From CAYHWE01 sp964360445 (lineage in GTDB: Bacteria; Patescibacteriota; Patescibacteriia; Patescibacteriales; JAKAJF01), in assembly GCA_964360445.1 (NCBI GenBank), contig CAYHWE010000012.1, positions 1-23,625 of the forward strand: 23,625 bases of DNA. The letters are read 5' to 3'. Below, in pieces: positions 14,144 to 21,414 of this stretch. A program made the translations under genes and the position numbers. The notes beneath the pieces are model-generated. The model saw only the letters and a program-made list of their open reading frames with translations, made no database searches and was not told where the DNA came from. Numbering within the stretch: position 1 is the stretch's first letter; each line of letters opens with the position of its first letter.

Positions 14144-15532
14144 ATGAAAAAAGTAACAATGGATAATGTAGTTTCTTTATGCAAGCGTCGCGGGTTTGTA
14201 TTTCCTGGTTCGGAAATTTATGGCGGCTTAGCTAATACCTGGGATTACGGGCCTTTTGGCGTTGAATTGAAAAATAATGTTAAAAAATCGTGGTGGAAAT
14301 ATTTTGTGCAAATGCGCGATGATATAGTCGGATTGGATGCGGCGATCTTGATGAATCCGAAGGTCTGGGTCGCAAGCGGACATGTGGGCGGGTTTTCCGA
14401 TCCTTTGGTCGATTGCAAGAAATGTAAAACGCGCCATCGCGGCGATAAATTATTAGAAGAAAAGCTCGGCGTAGAAAATATTGCCGGCATCAAATTGGAA
14501 GATGTCAGCCCTCGTTTATTGGCAGAAAAGATAAAATGCCCTTCTTGCGGCGCGATCGAGTGGACTGAGGCAAAACAATTCAATCTGATGTTCAAGACTC
14601 ATCAGGGCGTTACCGAAGATACTGGCACGGAGATTTATATGCGTCCAGAAACAGCGCAAGGCATTTTTGTCAATTTTAAGAATGTGATTGATACGACTAG
14701 GAAAAAACTGCCATTCGGCGTTGCGCAGATCGGCAAAGCATTCAGGAATGAAATAACGCCGGGAAATTTTATTTTCCGGACCCGCGAATTCGAACAGATG
14801 GAGATCGAGTATTTCTTTGATCCGGAAAAAACAAAATGGGAAGATTTATTCGAACAATGGGAAAAGACCTCTTCCGATTTTATTTACTCTTTGGGTATTA
14901 AAAAAGACGAGGTCAGATTGCGTGATCATGATAAGGATGAATTATCCCATTACTCAAAAGGCACGACTGATATCGAATATGATTTTCCATTCGGTTGGGG
15001 AGAGCTTTGTGCCGCTGTCGCATACAGGACTGATTATGATCTGACCCAGCACCAAAAAACTTCCGGCGAGTCATTGGAATATTTTGATGAAGAAACAAAG
15101 CGCAAATTCATTCCGCATGTAATGGAACCTTCATTCGGATGCGACCGCATTACATTGGCTGTGCTTTTATCCGCTTATGACGAAGAAGAAGTGGACGGAG
15201 AAATGAGAACGGTCATGCGCTTCACACCGGAATTAGCGCCGATCAAAGTAGCTGTATTCCCTTTGTTGAAAAACAAGCCGGACTTAGTCGAGAAAGCGCG
15301 CGAAGTCTACAATATGTTAAAACCGTCATACATGACTGAATTTGACGACAGTGGCAATATCGGCAAGCGCTACAGGAGACAGGATGAAATCGGAACTCCT
15401 TATTGCTTAACAATTGATTTTGATACTTTAGCCGATAATACAGTAACAATCAGAGACCGCGACACAATGAAGCAGGAGAGGATCAAGATTGAAGATTTGA
15501 AGGGATTTTTGGGGGAGAAATTTGGGAGGTAG
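14144..15532 (+). CDS. glyS: Glycyl-tRNA synthetase (alpha2 type)
   Basis: A class II synthetase of 462 residues, the single-chain homodimeric type found in archaea, eukaryotes and some bacteria rather than the alpha2beta2 enzyme (glyQ/glyS). It has NVVSLCKRRGFVFPGSEIYG, YGPFGVELKNN, a four-cysteine zinc site (CKKC at about 89-92, CPSC at about 130-133), MRPETAQGIFVNFKNV, motif 2 in FRNEITPGNFIFRTREFEQM, EPSFGCDRITLAVL as motif 3, and a C-terminal anticodon-binding domain (IKVAVFPLLKN, YRRQDEIGTPYCLTIDF). The symbol glyS is used for this type in several annotation systems; glyQS is also seen. TTGATT-17 bp-TAAGAT overlaps the end of the antiporter gene and would give a nearly leaderless transcript; this promoter is weakly supported. 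A terminator follows. Confidence 0.95.
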   Translation: MKKVTMDNVVSLCKRRGFVFPGSEIYGGLANTWDYGPFGVELKNNVKKSWWKYFVQMRDDIVGLDAAILMNPKVWVASGHVGGFSDPLVDCKKCKTRHRGDKLLEEKLGVENIAGIKLEDVSPRLLAEKIKCPSCGAIEWTEAKQFNLMFKTHQGVTEDTGTEIYMRPETAQGIFVNFKNVIDTTRKKLPFGVAQIGKAFRNEITPGNFIFRTREFEQMEIEYFFDPEKTKWEDLFEQWEKTSSDFIYSLGIKKDEVRLRDHDKDELSHYSKGTTDIEYDFPFGWGELCAAVAYRTDYDLTQHQKTSGESLEYFDEETKRKFIPHVMEPSFGCDRITLAVLLSAYDEEEVDGEMRTVMRFTPELAPIKVAVFPLLKNKPDLVEKAREVYNMLKPSYMTEFDDSGNIGKRYRRQDEIGTPYCLTIDFDTLADNTVTIRDRDTMKQERIKIEDLKGFLGEKFGR

Positions 15533-15576
15533 GGTGCAGCATTTAGCGTTTAGGGTGTAGTAAAAGAAAAAAAGAC

Positions 15577-15608
15577 AAAAGACCAAATCTAACTGGATTT
15601 GGTCTTTT
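15577..15608 (+). terminator. Rho-independent terminator of glyS
   Basis: A 13-bp perfect stem AAAAGACCAAATC / GATTTGGTCTTTT with a 6-nt loop. It lies between convergent glyS and uvrC and can serve both directions. Confidence 0.85.
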
Positions 15609-15613
15609 AATTT

Positions 15614-15691
15614 GTCATCTCGAGCGGAGTGAGAGATCTCATTCAACGCGCTTACCGAGATTTCTCACTCACTCCGTTCATTCGAAATGAC
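15614..15691. repeat. GTCATCTCGAG repeat, copy 2
   Basis: Same element as 9709-9789: GTCATCTCGAGCGGAGTGAG at one end, TTCATTCGAAATGAC at the other, and the shared CCGAGATTTCTCACT inside. Here it is intergenic, just after the glyS terminator. Confidence 0.85.
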
Positions 15692-15704
15692 GAATTTATA
15701 CACC

Positions 15705-17069
15705 CTAAATTTTCCACTTCCTGCTCCTCAACGTCCTATGATAAGTAATCGCAAATCGGTGCGCTTCGTCGCGGACGCGTTTGATCAGGTGCAGGGCGGG
15801 GGAGGCGAGCGGCAGTTCTAATGGTTTTTTCTCGCCCGGGAAAAAAAGTTTATCCGGCGCGCCGGCCGATCGGAGTCCTTCTCCTTTGGAAATCGAAATG
15901 ACCGGAATGCCTGCCCGGCCTTCAGACGGGTCTAACTTTAATTTCTTTAAAACAGACAGTGCCGCATTCAATTGCGCTTTGCCGCCATCGATGATGATCA
16001 GATCCGGAAGCGGCCATTTATTTTCTTTCCTCTCCTTATCAAGGAGAGGGGGTAAGAAAGAATGCTTGAATCTTCTCTCTAAAACTTCTTTTAACATGCG
16101 GACATCATTGGCCTCACCTTCTCCAATTCTGATTTTAAACTTCCTATACTCATCCTTATCCGGCTCGCCACCGCTGAAGACAACCATAGAACCGACAGCC
16201 TCGCGCCCGAAAATATTAGCGATATCATACCCCTCGATCCTGGCCGGGACGATTTTTAATCCTAAAACTTTAGCAAGCTCGATTACATCATTCGCATATT
16301 TCTCTTCCAACCCTAAAATATTAGCATGGTCCAGTACGCGCCTGATGTTGATCAGTTTATATTTCAAGCTATTGATTTCATGCCCGACTTCTTCTTGTTG
16401 TTCATCCTTTAATTTTTCTTTTTTCAATTTCTTTTCTAGATTCGTAATTCGTAATTCGTAATTTTTAATTGTCCTGTCCTTTTTCCCTTCAAAGAAAAGC
16501 ATGATCGGTTTTATGACTTTATCCAAATATTCCTTGCGGGAAATGATGCCGGCGCAGACGCCATAGCATAAATTTATCTGGTAATGGAAGCAAGGTTTTT
16601 TTTGGAGCTTGCGTGCTGAACAATACGGCCATATTTTCCTTATCGCTTTCAATGTCTCCCTGACCGCAGTCGTGCTGACGAACGGCCCGTAATATTTTCC
16701 GCTTTTGTCTACCTTCCTTGTTATGAGCACGGTCGGAATCTCATCTTCCAAAGAAATCTTGATGTAGATATATCTTTTATCATCGCGCATGACGATATTG
16801 AAAGGCGGCTTATGCTTTTTGATAAGATTAGATTCAAGCAGGAGCGCCTCGATCTCGCTTCCGGTCTCGATCCATTTTATCTGTACTATTTGTTTGAGCA
16901 TGGAAAATTTAGCAGGGGAGTGGGTCGCGCTTTTCTGCCAATACGAAGACACCCGGTTTTTCAGGCTCGAAGCCTTGCCGATGTAAATGATTTTTCCCTT
17001 GCTGTCATAAAACTGATAAATACCAGGAACAGAAGGAATATCCAATTTTTTTATATCTTCGATAGTCAT
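15705..17069 (-). CDS. uvrC: Excinuclease ABC subunit C, short form lacking the C-terminal HhH domain
   Basis: A 454-residue protein that makes the two incisions in nucleotide excision repair. The GIY-YIG domain (about 10-95) has VPGIYQFYDSKGKIIYIGKA and LLLESNLIKKHKPPFN. A cysteine cluster follows (CSARKLQKKPCFHYQINLC, then YGVCAG). The RNase H-like domain shows IEGYDIANIFGREAVGSMVV, DLIIIDGGKAQLNAAL, ISISKGEG and DEAHRFAITYHRTLRSR, where the chain stops. Full-length UvrC continues for about 100-150 residues with two helix-hairpin-helix motifs, absent here. The UVR segment that binds UvrB is poorly conserved and partly replaced by a repeat-encoded NYELRITN stretch. A second repeat encodes LPPLLDKERKENKW. 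I choose the ATG at 17069; the longer frame to 17099 translates repeat sequence, whose G run may serve as ribosome binding site. Confidence 0.92.
   Translation of the reverse strand: MTIEDIKKLDIPSVPGIYQFYDSKGKIIYIGKASSLKNRVSSYWQKSATHSPAKFSMLKQIVQIKWIETGSEIEALLLESNLIKKHKPPFNIVMRDDKRYIYIKISLEDEIPTVLITRKVDKSGKYYGPFVSTTAVRETLKAIRKIWPYCSARKLQKKPCFHYQINLCYGVCAGIISRKEYLDKVIKPIMLFFEGKKDRTIKNYELRITNLEKKLKKEKLKDEQQEEVGHEINSLKYKLINIRRVLDHANILGLEEKYANDVIELAKVLGLKIVPARIEGYDIANIFGREAVGSMVVFSGGEPDKDEYRKFKIRIGEGEANDVRMLKEVLERRFKHSFLPPLLDKERKENKWPLPDLIIIDGGKAQLNAALSVLKKLKLDPSEGRAGIPVISISKGEGLRSAGAPDKLFFPGEKKPLELPLASPALHLIKRVRDEAHRFAITYHRTLRSRKWKI
16029..16053. repeat. CCTCTCCTT palindrome inside uvrC
   Basis: CCTCTCCTT-atc-AAGGAGAGG (16029-16049) followed by GGGT. 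It is read on the minus strand within LPPLLDKERKENKW, in a loop of the RNase H-like domain just before the DLIIIDGG strand. Confidence 0.75.
16432..16465. repeat. ATTCGTA tandem run inside uvrC
   Basis: ATTCGTA occurs three times in series (16440-16460) and is followed by ATTTTTAATT. On the minus strand it encodes NYELRITN in the linker where the UVR motif is expected. Confidence 0.75.
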
Positions 17070-17077
17070 AAATTCTA

Positions 17078-17105
17078 CCCCCCCCTTTTTTTTTAACAAA
17101 GGGGG
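17078..17105. repeat. CCCCCTTT-type palindrome in the uvrC leader
   Basis: A C run and T run (17078-17094) mirror AAAGGGGG (17098-17105), with length expansion of both homopolymers. On the minus strand the G run lies about 8 bases before the chosen uvrC ATG. Confidence 0.65.
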
Positions 17106-17149
17106 TCTTGATATATGATTTTTGCCAATATGATACCACCCAACAAATA

Positions 17150-17186
17150 AAAAAACAACCCCGATTCCGTGGGGCTGTTTTTTTTA
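17150..17186 (-). terminator. Rho-independent terminator of the ferredoxin gene
   Basis: On the minus strand AACAGCCCC pairs with GGGGTTGTT (one G-U pair) across an 8-nt loop and is followed by seven T. It lies a few bases after the ferredoxin stop. An A tract on the other side makes it potentially bidirectional. Confidence 0.85.
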
Positions 17187-17192
17187 GAATGT

Positions 17193-17369
17193 TTATTCTT
17201 CGACTGTGATAGCTTGCACTGGGCAAGCTGCTGCCGCATTCTTTGCACATTCCTTATCGTCCTGGCTTGTAACTTCTGATTTTCCATCAGCATCAAGTTG
17301 GAATGTGTTAGGGCAAAGGGCGACGCAGGTTCCGCAACCGATACACAAATCTTTATCTACTTTTATCAT
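17193..17369 (-). CDS. Small single-cluster ferredoxin
   Basis: A 58-residue electron carrier: MIKVDKDLCIGCGTCVALCP at the start, AACPVQAITVEE at the end. Cys9, Cys12, Cys15 and Cys50 fit the ligands of one [4Fe-4S] cluster. Cys19 and Cys42 (KECAKN) are the two extra cysteines at the positions of the disulfide seen in single-cluster ferredoxins of the Pyrococcus/Thermotoga type. The chain is acidic and cytoplasmic with no extensions. It lies 31 bp after the response regulator and is followed by a strong terminator, so it is probably the last gene of the kinase-regulator transcript. Its redox partner cannot be told from the window. Confidence 0.93.
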   Translation of the reverse strand: MIKVDKDLCIGCGTCVALCPNTFQLDADGKSEVTSQDDKECAKNAAAACPVQAITVEE

Positions 17370-17400
17370 ATATTTTTTAATTTAATCCCCCTGGAATTAA

Positions 17401-17787
17401 TTAAATTATTTCTAAAATCTTCTTTATTTCGCTTACTACCCTTGAAGGAGTGACATGGGCTTTCAGCATATAAGCGGCGACTCCGAGCATTTTTGCCTTA
17501 TTGATATCTTCATCCTGAGCGCTGTTGGAGAGCACCATAATTGGGATATCCATCGTCCTTTTGTCCGTCTTCAGCTTCTCGATAGCTTCATGCCCTTGCA
17601 TTGCCGGCATCAACATGTCTAATATAATAATATCAAAATTTTTGCCATTAGCCAATTTTAAGCCCCAGGCGCCGTTCCTGGCCAATTCAACCTGGAACCT
17701 GGCCTTAGTCAAGGCCAATTGGTACATTTCGGCTAAAACTTCTTCATCTTCGATTAACAATACCTTTTTACTTTCATTTGTGTTCAT
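17401..17787 (-). CDS. Receiver-only response regulator (CheY-like)
   Basis: A 128-residue single receiver domain with no output domain. Acidic pocket Glu13-Asp14-Glu15 (VLLIEDEEVLA), phosphoacceptor Asp57 in IIILDMLMPAMQG, switch residue Ser87 in IMVLSNSAQ and invariant Lys109 in AYMLKAHVTP are all present, so it should be phosphorylated. The usual Thr is Ser and the usual aromatic switch residue is replaced by the YM pair. The hybrid-free histidine kinase at 18274-20433 is the nearest candidate partner, separated only by the S23 cassette. Output would be by protein contact, as in CheY or Spo0F. Confidence 0.93.
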   Translation of the reverse strand: MNTNESKKVLLIEDEEVLAEMYQLALTKARFQVELARNGAWGLKLANGKNFDIIILDMLMPAMQGHEAIEKLKTDKRTMDIPIMVLSNSAQDEDINKAKMLGVAAYMLKAHVTPSRVVSEIKKILEII

Positions 17788-17841
17788 ATCTTTTCTAATT
17801 TCAAGAATATTTATAATTATCCCCCTTATAATTTAAAATGC

Positions 17842-17864
17842 AAAAATCAAAATGCAAAATGACA
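17842..17864 (+). repeat. Left 23-bp inverted repeat of the S23 cassette
   Basis: Contains TCAAAATGCAAAATGACA. It is the exact reverse complement of 18239-18261. Neighbouring AAAATGCAAAAATC and TTAAAAATGTAAAAT motifs extend the similarity imperfectly on both sides. Confidence 0.85.
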
Positions 17865-17879
17865 ATTAAAAATGTAAAA

Positions 17880-18251
17880 TTATTTTTTATTTTTCAGAGT
17901 TAAGATGCTTGATGCGATGATATTGGCTATTTCCAACAATTCCTTGATCAACCATTCCAATTCTTTCTTATCTCCTTTATCAGTATCTCTTAGTAGCGTT
18001 AACCAAACCTTTGATTCATTGGCTGATTTTAAAGAGTGGGTAAAAAAGTTAATAAAATCCTTTCTTGAACTGGCGGAATTTGCTTCAATATAGTTGGCGA
18101 GAATACTAGTGCCGCTTCGCAATAATTGCTTGCCCATTATTTCACCAACTGAACTTCTTGGTAATTTATCGATAAATCTGATCAATCTTAGAACAAAATT
18201 GTACAGTCTTTTCTTAAATTCATTTTTAAATTTTGCACTGTCATTTTGCAT
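17880..18251 (-). CDS. Four-helix bundle protein, S23 (23S rRNA intervening-sequence) family
   Basis: A 123-residue, helix-rich basic protein. Landmarks of the family are LIRFIDKLP, LLRSGTSILANYIEANSASS, RKDFINFFTHSLKSANESKV and WLTLLRDTDKG, with a final helix ELLEIANIIASSILTLKN. These proteins were first found in intervening sequences of 23S rRNA genes and form pentameric four-helix bundles related to Avd of diversity-generating retroelements. They are not ribosomal proteins, and their function is unknown. The start codon lies inside the right 23-bp inverted repeat, so the first residues (MQNDSAKF) are repeat-encoded. The gene sits 22 bp after the histidine kinase stop and before the response regulator, on the same strand. 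Confidence 0.9.
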   Translation of the reverse strand: MQNDSAKFKNEFKKRLYNFVLRLIRFIDKLPRSSVGEIMGKQLLRSGTSILANYIEANSASSRKDFINFFTHSLKSANESKVWLTLLRDTDKGDKKELEWLIKELLEIANIIASSILTLKNKK

Positions 18252-18261
18252 TTTGATTTTT
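18239..18261 (-). repeat. Right 23-bp inverted repeat of the S23 cassette
   Basis: Exact reverse complement of 17842-17864. It carries the S23 start codon (18249-18251), and its A/T-rich flank reaches the histidine kinase stop codon. Confidence 0.85.
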
Positions 18262-18273
18262 AATTTTTACATT

Positions 18274-20433
18274 TTACTGTACCGGTATCTTGAAACAGAA
18301 CTTCGATCCAAGTCCCTCTCCTTTTGATTCCGCCCAAATCTCCCCTTTATGCGCTTCGATCATTTGGCGGGCGACGTACAATCCCAGGCCTGTGCCTTCG
18401 GTGTGGACGAGGGAAGTGCCTGTTCCGCGGGAGAATTTTTGGAACAAGTTCGGGAGGTCTTCTTTTTTTATTCCCATGCCGCTGTCGGAAACGGAGAATA
18501 GTAGTTCCGGTTTCGGCTCGGGATTGCCGACGAAAGTCTGTTCCAGGGAGACGGTAACGCTTCCTTGCTTCGTATATTTGACCGCGTTATCGATCAGGTT
18601 CATGACCACCTGCCTTATCTTCTCTTCATCGATATGGACTTTGGGCAGGGGCGAGGACTGTTTTTTGAATTCAAGTTTCAGCCCCTTTTTCTTCGCATGT
18701 CCGGCCAGCTCATCCATAACGCTTTCAACCATCTTATCAAGCTGCACGTCCGCGTAATTGAATTGCAAGCGGCCGGATTCGATGCGGGAAATATTCAATA
18801 GGTTTTCTACTAATCGGATCAGCCTTTCATTCGACTCAAAGACTTTCTGCAGAGATTCTATTTCTGTCTGTGTCAGCTGTCCGAAATCTCCTTCAAGCAT
18901 CATAGAAATATAGCCCTTGATCGCGGTAAGGGGGGTGCGCAATTGGTGCGAAGCGATCGAGATGAATTCGCTCTTCGCCGTATCAAGTTTCTTGAGCTGT
19001 TCATTCGCGGCAACAAGGTCGGCAGTCGCAACCTCGACTTCTTTCTTTAATTTTTTATTGAAATTTTTCGTTTTTTCATAAAGGAGGGCATTTTCCATTG
19101 CGATCGCGACCTGCGCGCTCATTATTTTCAATACGCTGAAATCTTCTTCGTTATACATATCGCCCGATTCTTTCGGCCCGAGTATGATCATCCCGATTGT
19201 TTCATTCTTTAAATTAAGCGGAGTCAGGACTTCAACATTCATTTTTTCAAGCATATTAACAACCTCGTCAAAGTCGGCACCCGCGCTTTTTAATTCTTCG
19301 GCAACAATGATCTTATTTTTCAGCACATACGAGTCAAGAATTTTCTTATTGGCCTTAAAAGTTTTTACTTTTCCGAAATTGAATCCATGATCGTATTTTA
19401 CGGCATACTCATTTGTTTTTTTGTTGAATTTCAAAACCCCGATAGCTTTGACATGGAAGGCGTTGCTCAAAGTTTCGTCAATCAGATTGTAAATTTTATC
19501 CAATTCCAAAGTTGACCCGATGTGTTCGCTTAATTCGGTAATAACCCGCTTTGAGTCGTAAAGGGAGGAGAAAAGATATTTATTGGCGAAATTGAAGAAA
19601 TAATTTTTAATGAACGGGAAGAATACGACGGCGATAGCGATTATGAAGATATCAGTAATGAACGAATCAATTCCGAAAAGATCGGAAAGGCCGTATTCAA
19701 TGAAGAAGGCGGGGATAATAACGGAGAGGAAGGAAGAGGTATATACCGCCCATTTGCGCATTACGAGCTTGATGTCCATGAGGCGGTGGACTACTATTGC
19801 ATACGCAATAATGACTGTAAATAAAACTCCGGAAATAAACGCAAAAGGATAAATTCCAATTCCGTAGGCAGGAAGATATGCCAACGGGCCAATGCTGAAT
19901 AAAACCAAGAACCCCATAAAGATATATTTTGCCTGCTCTTTCAAAAAAGGAGACCTTAGTTCTTTGTAGTATTTATACATTCCGATAAACCAGTTAATGA
20001 CATAAACGGTGAAATATAATAAAAATACATGATGGGCTATTTGCGCTTTTGCATGAACGCCCCATTTATAGACAAATAAATCAGAAACAAAATAGTTTGT
20101 TCGGCTTAAGATTAAAAATGTGAAAGATAGGGCATAGGCAATATAAAGAAGAATGTCATTATTTTTTTTGGTAAATGCTAATTTAAAATGGTGCATGAAA
20201 GCCACTATAAAAACAACGCCGGCATATACAAATCTGTCCCAAAAAATCGCAGCATCAGAATTTCCTTTTGATAAAAACATCATGAATGTTCCGAACAGCC
20301 AAATTGAAATCGCGATTGCATGAAGAAAAAAAGTAAAATTGATTCGTTCTTTTTTCCCATGAAAAAAAACAAGCACGCCCAGAGAAAAGACTGAGAAAGC
20401 GCTGAATAATGGAATTAAGGCGATATAATTCAT
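18274..20433 (-). CDS. Sensor histidine kinase: 7TM sensor, GAF, HisKA, HATPase
   Basis: A 719-residue membrane kinase. The N-terminal 215 residues hold about seven hydrophobic segments in the arrangement of the histidine-kinase N-terminal 7TM region, followed by one or two more near 230-285. A GAF-like domain (about 290-450) ends in DFSVLKIMSAQVAIAMENA, a short coiled coil follows, then the HisKA domain with SIASHQLRTPLTAIKGY (phosphorylated His496). The ATPase domain shows VVMNLIDNAVKYT (N box), SVSDSGMGIKKEDL (G1), FQKFSRG (F box) and GTGLGLYVARQM (G2). The ligand is unknown. The start at 20433 is chosen because TATAAT ends exactly 6 bases before it, giving a leaderless transcript; the frame extends six codons further. 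It probably signals to the receiver at 17401-17787. Confidence 0.93.
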   Translation of the reverse strand: MNYIALIPLFSAFSVFSLGVLVFFHGKKERINFTFFLHAIAISIWLFGTFMMFLSKGNSDAAIFWDRFVYAGVVFIVAFMHHFKLAFTKKNNDILLYIAYALSFTFLILSRTNYFVSDLFVYKWGVHAKAQIAHHVFLLYFTVYVINWFIGMYKYYKELRSPFLKEQAKYIFMGFLVLFSIGPLAYLPAYGIGIYPFAFISGVLFTVIIAYAIVVHRLMDIKLVMRKWAVYTSSFLSVIIPAFFIEYGLSDLFGIDSFITDIFIIAIAVVFFPFIKNYFFNFANKYLFSSLYDSKRVITELSEHIGSTLELDKIYNLIDETLSNAFHVKAIGVLKFNKKTNEYAVKYDHGFNFGKVKTFKANKKILDSYVLKNKIIVAEELKSAGADFDEVVNMLEKMNVEVLTPLNLKNETIGMIILGPKESGDMYNEEDFSVLKIMSAQVAIAMENALLYEKTKNFNKKLKKEVEVATADLVAANEQLKKLDTAKSEFISIASHQLRTPLTAIKGYISMMLEGDFGQLTQTEIESLQKVFESNERLIRLVENLLNISRIESGRLQFNYADVQLDKMVESVMDELAGHAKKKGLKLEFKKQSSPLPKVHIDEEKIRQVVMNLIDNAVKYTKQGSVTVSLEQTFVGNPEPKPELLFSVSDSGMGIKKEDLPNLFQKFSRGTGTSLVHTEGTGLGLYVARQMIEAHKGEIWAESKGEGLGSKFCFKIPVQ

Positions 20434-20439
20434 AAAAAT

Positions 20440-20448
20440 ATTATAACA
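20440..20448 (-). promoter_or_regulatory. Extended -10 promoter of the histidine kinase (leaderless)
   Basis: TGTTATAAT on the minus strand matches TGnTATAAT. The hexamer ends at 20440 and the expected start is at the A of the ATG (20433). No -35 is recognisable in the A/T tract before it. Confidence 0.6.
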
Positions 20449-20450
20449 CA

Positions 20451-20493
20451 TTTTTTATTTTTTAAAAAATAAAAAAGGAAGAGTCTTGAAGAC
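20451..20493 (-). terminator. Left half of an IS-split terminator (T tract and 3' stem arm)
   Basis: On the minus strand AGACTCTTCCTT is followed by TTTTATTTTTT, itself part of a perfect 26-bp A/T palindrome (20451-20476). Its 5' stem arm, AAGGAAGAG, lies at 21916-21924 on the other side of the IS, five bases past the oxidoreductase stop codon. Confidence 0.7.
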
Positions 20494-20536
20494 TGAACTG
20501 TACCCCGTTTAGTGGACACGGGTAAAAAGGACGCTA

Positions 20537-21370
20537 CTAGCAATTCAAAAGATGATTCCTGTATTCAACGGGGGTCATCTTTTTTAAATTCCATTGGTGA
20601 CGCTCCCGATTGTAATACTCCATGTACTCCTCGACAAGCTGGTGAAGTTCCTCGAAAGACCTGCAAGTCTTATAATCAATATCATCCTTCAGGTGGCCGA
20701 AGAAAGATTCCATAGGAGCGTTATCATAGGCATTGCCCTTCCTTGACATGGATTGGACCATTTTCAGATCCTTGACCATCCTGATGTAAGCCGGGTTGGT
20801 GTAATGAAGTCCTTGATCTGAATGAATCAGGATACCCTGAAACGATTTAAAGGGTAGGCTGGGATTATTCTTCATCTTCTCGAATGTCTCCCTGACAAGG
20901 CTCATTTCCATATGCTGGGATAGGCTCCATCCAACAATCTCGCCCGAGCCTATATCTTTGACAGCAGACAAGTAGGCCATTCGGTGCTTGAGGGGCAGGT
21001 AAGTTATGTCAGTGCAAAATATCTTGAATGGGGCACCTGGCTTGAATTGACGGTTGAGTCGGTTGGCAAACGTCCGGTGCTCGTGCCTATTCTGGATATG
21101 TAGCTTATACGGGTTGGCCCGCCTGATCCTGGCGGTCAGATGGTGTTTTCTCATAATGCGGATGATTTTCTTGTGATTCATCACCACGCCTTTTGCCAAC
21201 AACCGCATCCGTACCGTTCGCCAGCCATATCTATGCCTGCCCTTATCGAATATTTCTTTAATGAGCGTATAGTCGGCGAAGTCTTTGTCCGGCTCACCCG
21301 ATTTCTTGAGCCAGCGGTAATAGCCGCTTCTTGATACTCGCCCGATCGAACATAGTATCTCGATATTCAT
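20537..21370 (-). CDS. IS3-family transposase OrfB (DDE integrase domain)
   Basis: 277 residues from the first ATG in the frame. The N-terminal HTH_21-like part (SRSGYYRWLKKSG, RYGWRTVRMRLLAKG, NHKKIIRIMRKHHL) precedes the integrase core with Asp121 in FCTDITYLPL, Asp185 in IHSDQGLHYTN and Glu221 in NAPMESFFGHLK, a DD(35)E triad. The end YNRERHQWNLKKMTPVEY is typical of the family. In vivo it is probably made mainly as an OrfAB fusion by -1 frameshifting, since the frame is open from the slippery site at 21421-21427 to this ATG. It catalyses strand cleavage and transfer of the element. Confidence 0.95.
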   Translation of the reverse strand: MNIEILCSIGRVSRSGYYRWLKKSGEPDKDFADYTLIKEIFDKGRHRYGWRTVRMRLLAKGVVMNHKKIIRIMRKHHLTARIRRANPYKLHIQNRHEHRTFANRLNRQFKPGAPFKIFCTDITYLPLKHRMAYLSAVKDIGSGEIVGWSLSQHMEMSLVRETFEKMKNNPSLPFKSFQGILIHSDQGLHYTNPAYIRMVKDLKMVQSMSRKGNAYDNAPMESFFGHLKDDIDYKTCRSFEELHQLVEEYMEYYNRERHQWNLKKMTPVEYRNHLLNC

Positions 21371-21414
21371 AGCGAGCGGCTTGAATATCGCATATTTCTG
21401 GCATGGCCTTAGTT

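Noticed and set aside
17880..18251. Ribosomal protein S23, or Avd of a diversity-generating retroelement
   Set aside because: The S23 name is historical and these proteins are not ribosomal. There is no reverse transcriptase, template repeat or variable repeat nearby, so a DGR is not supported.
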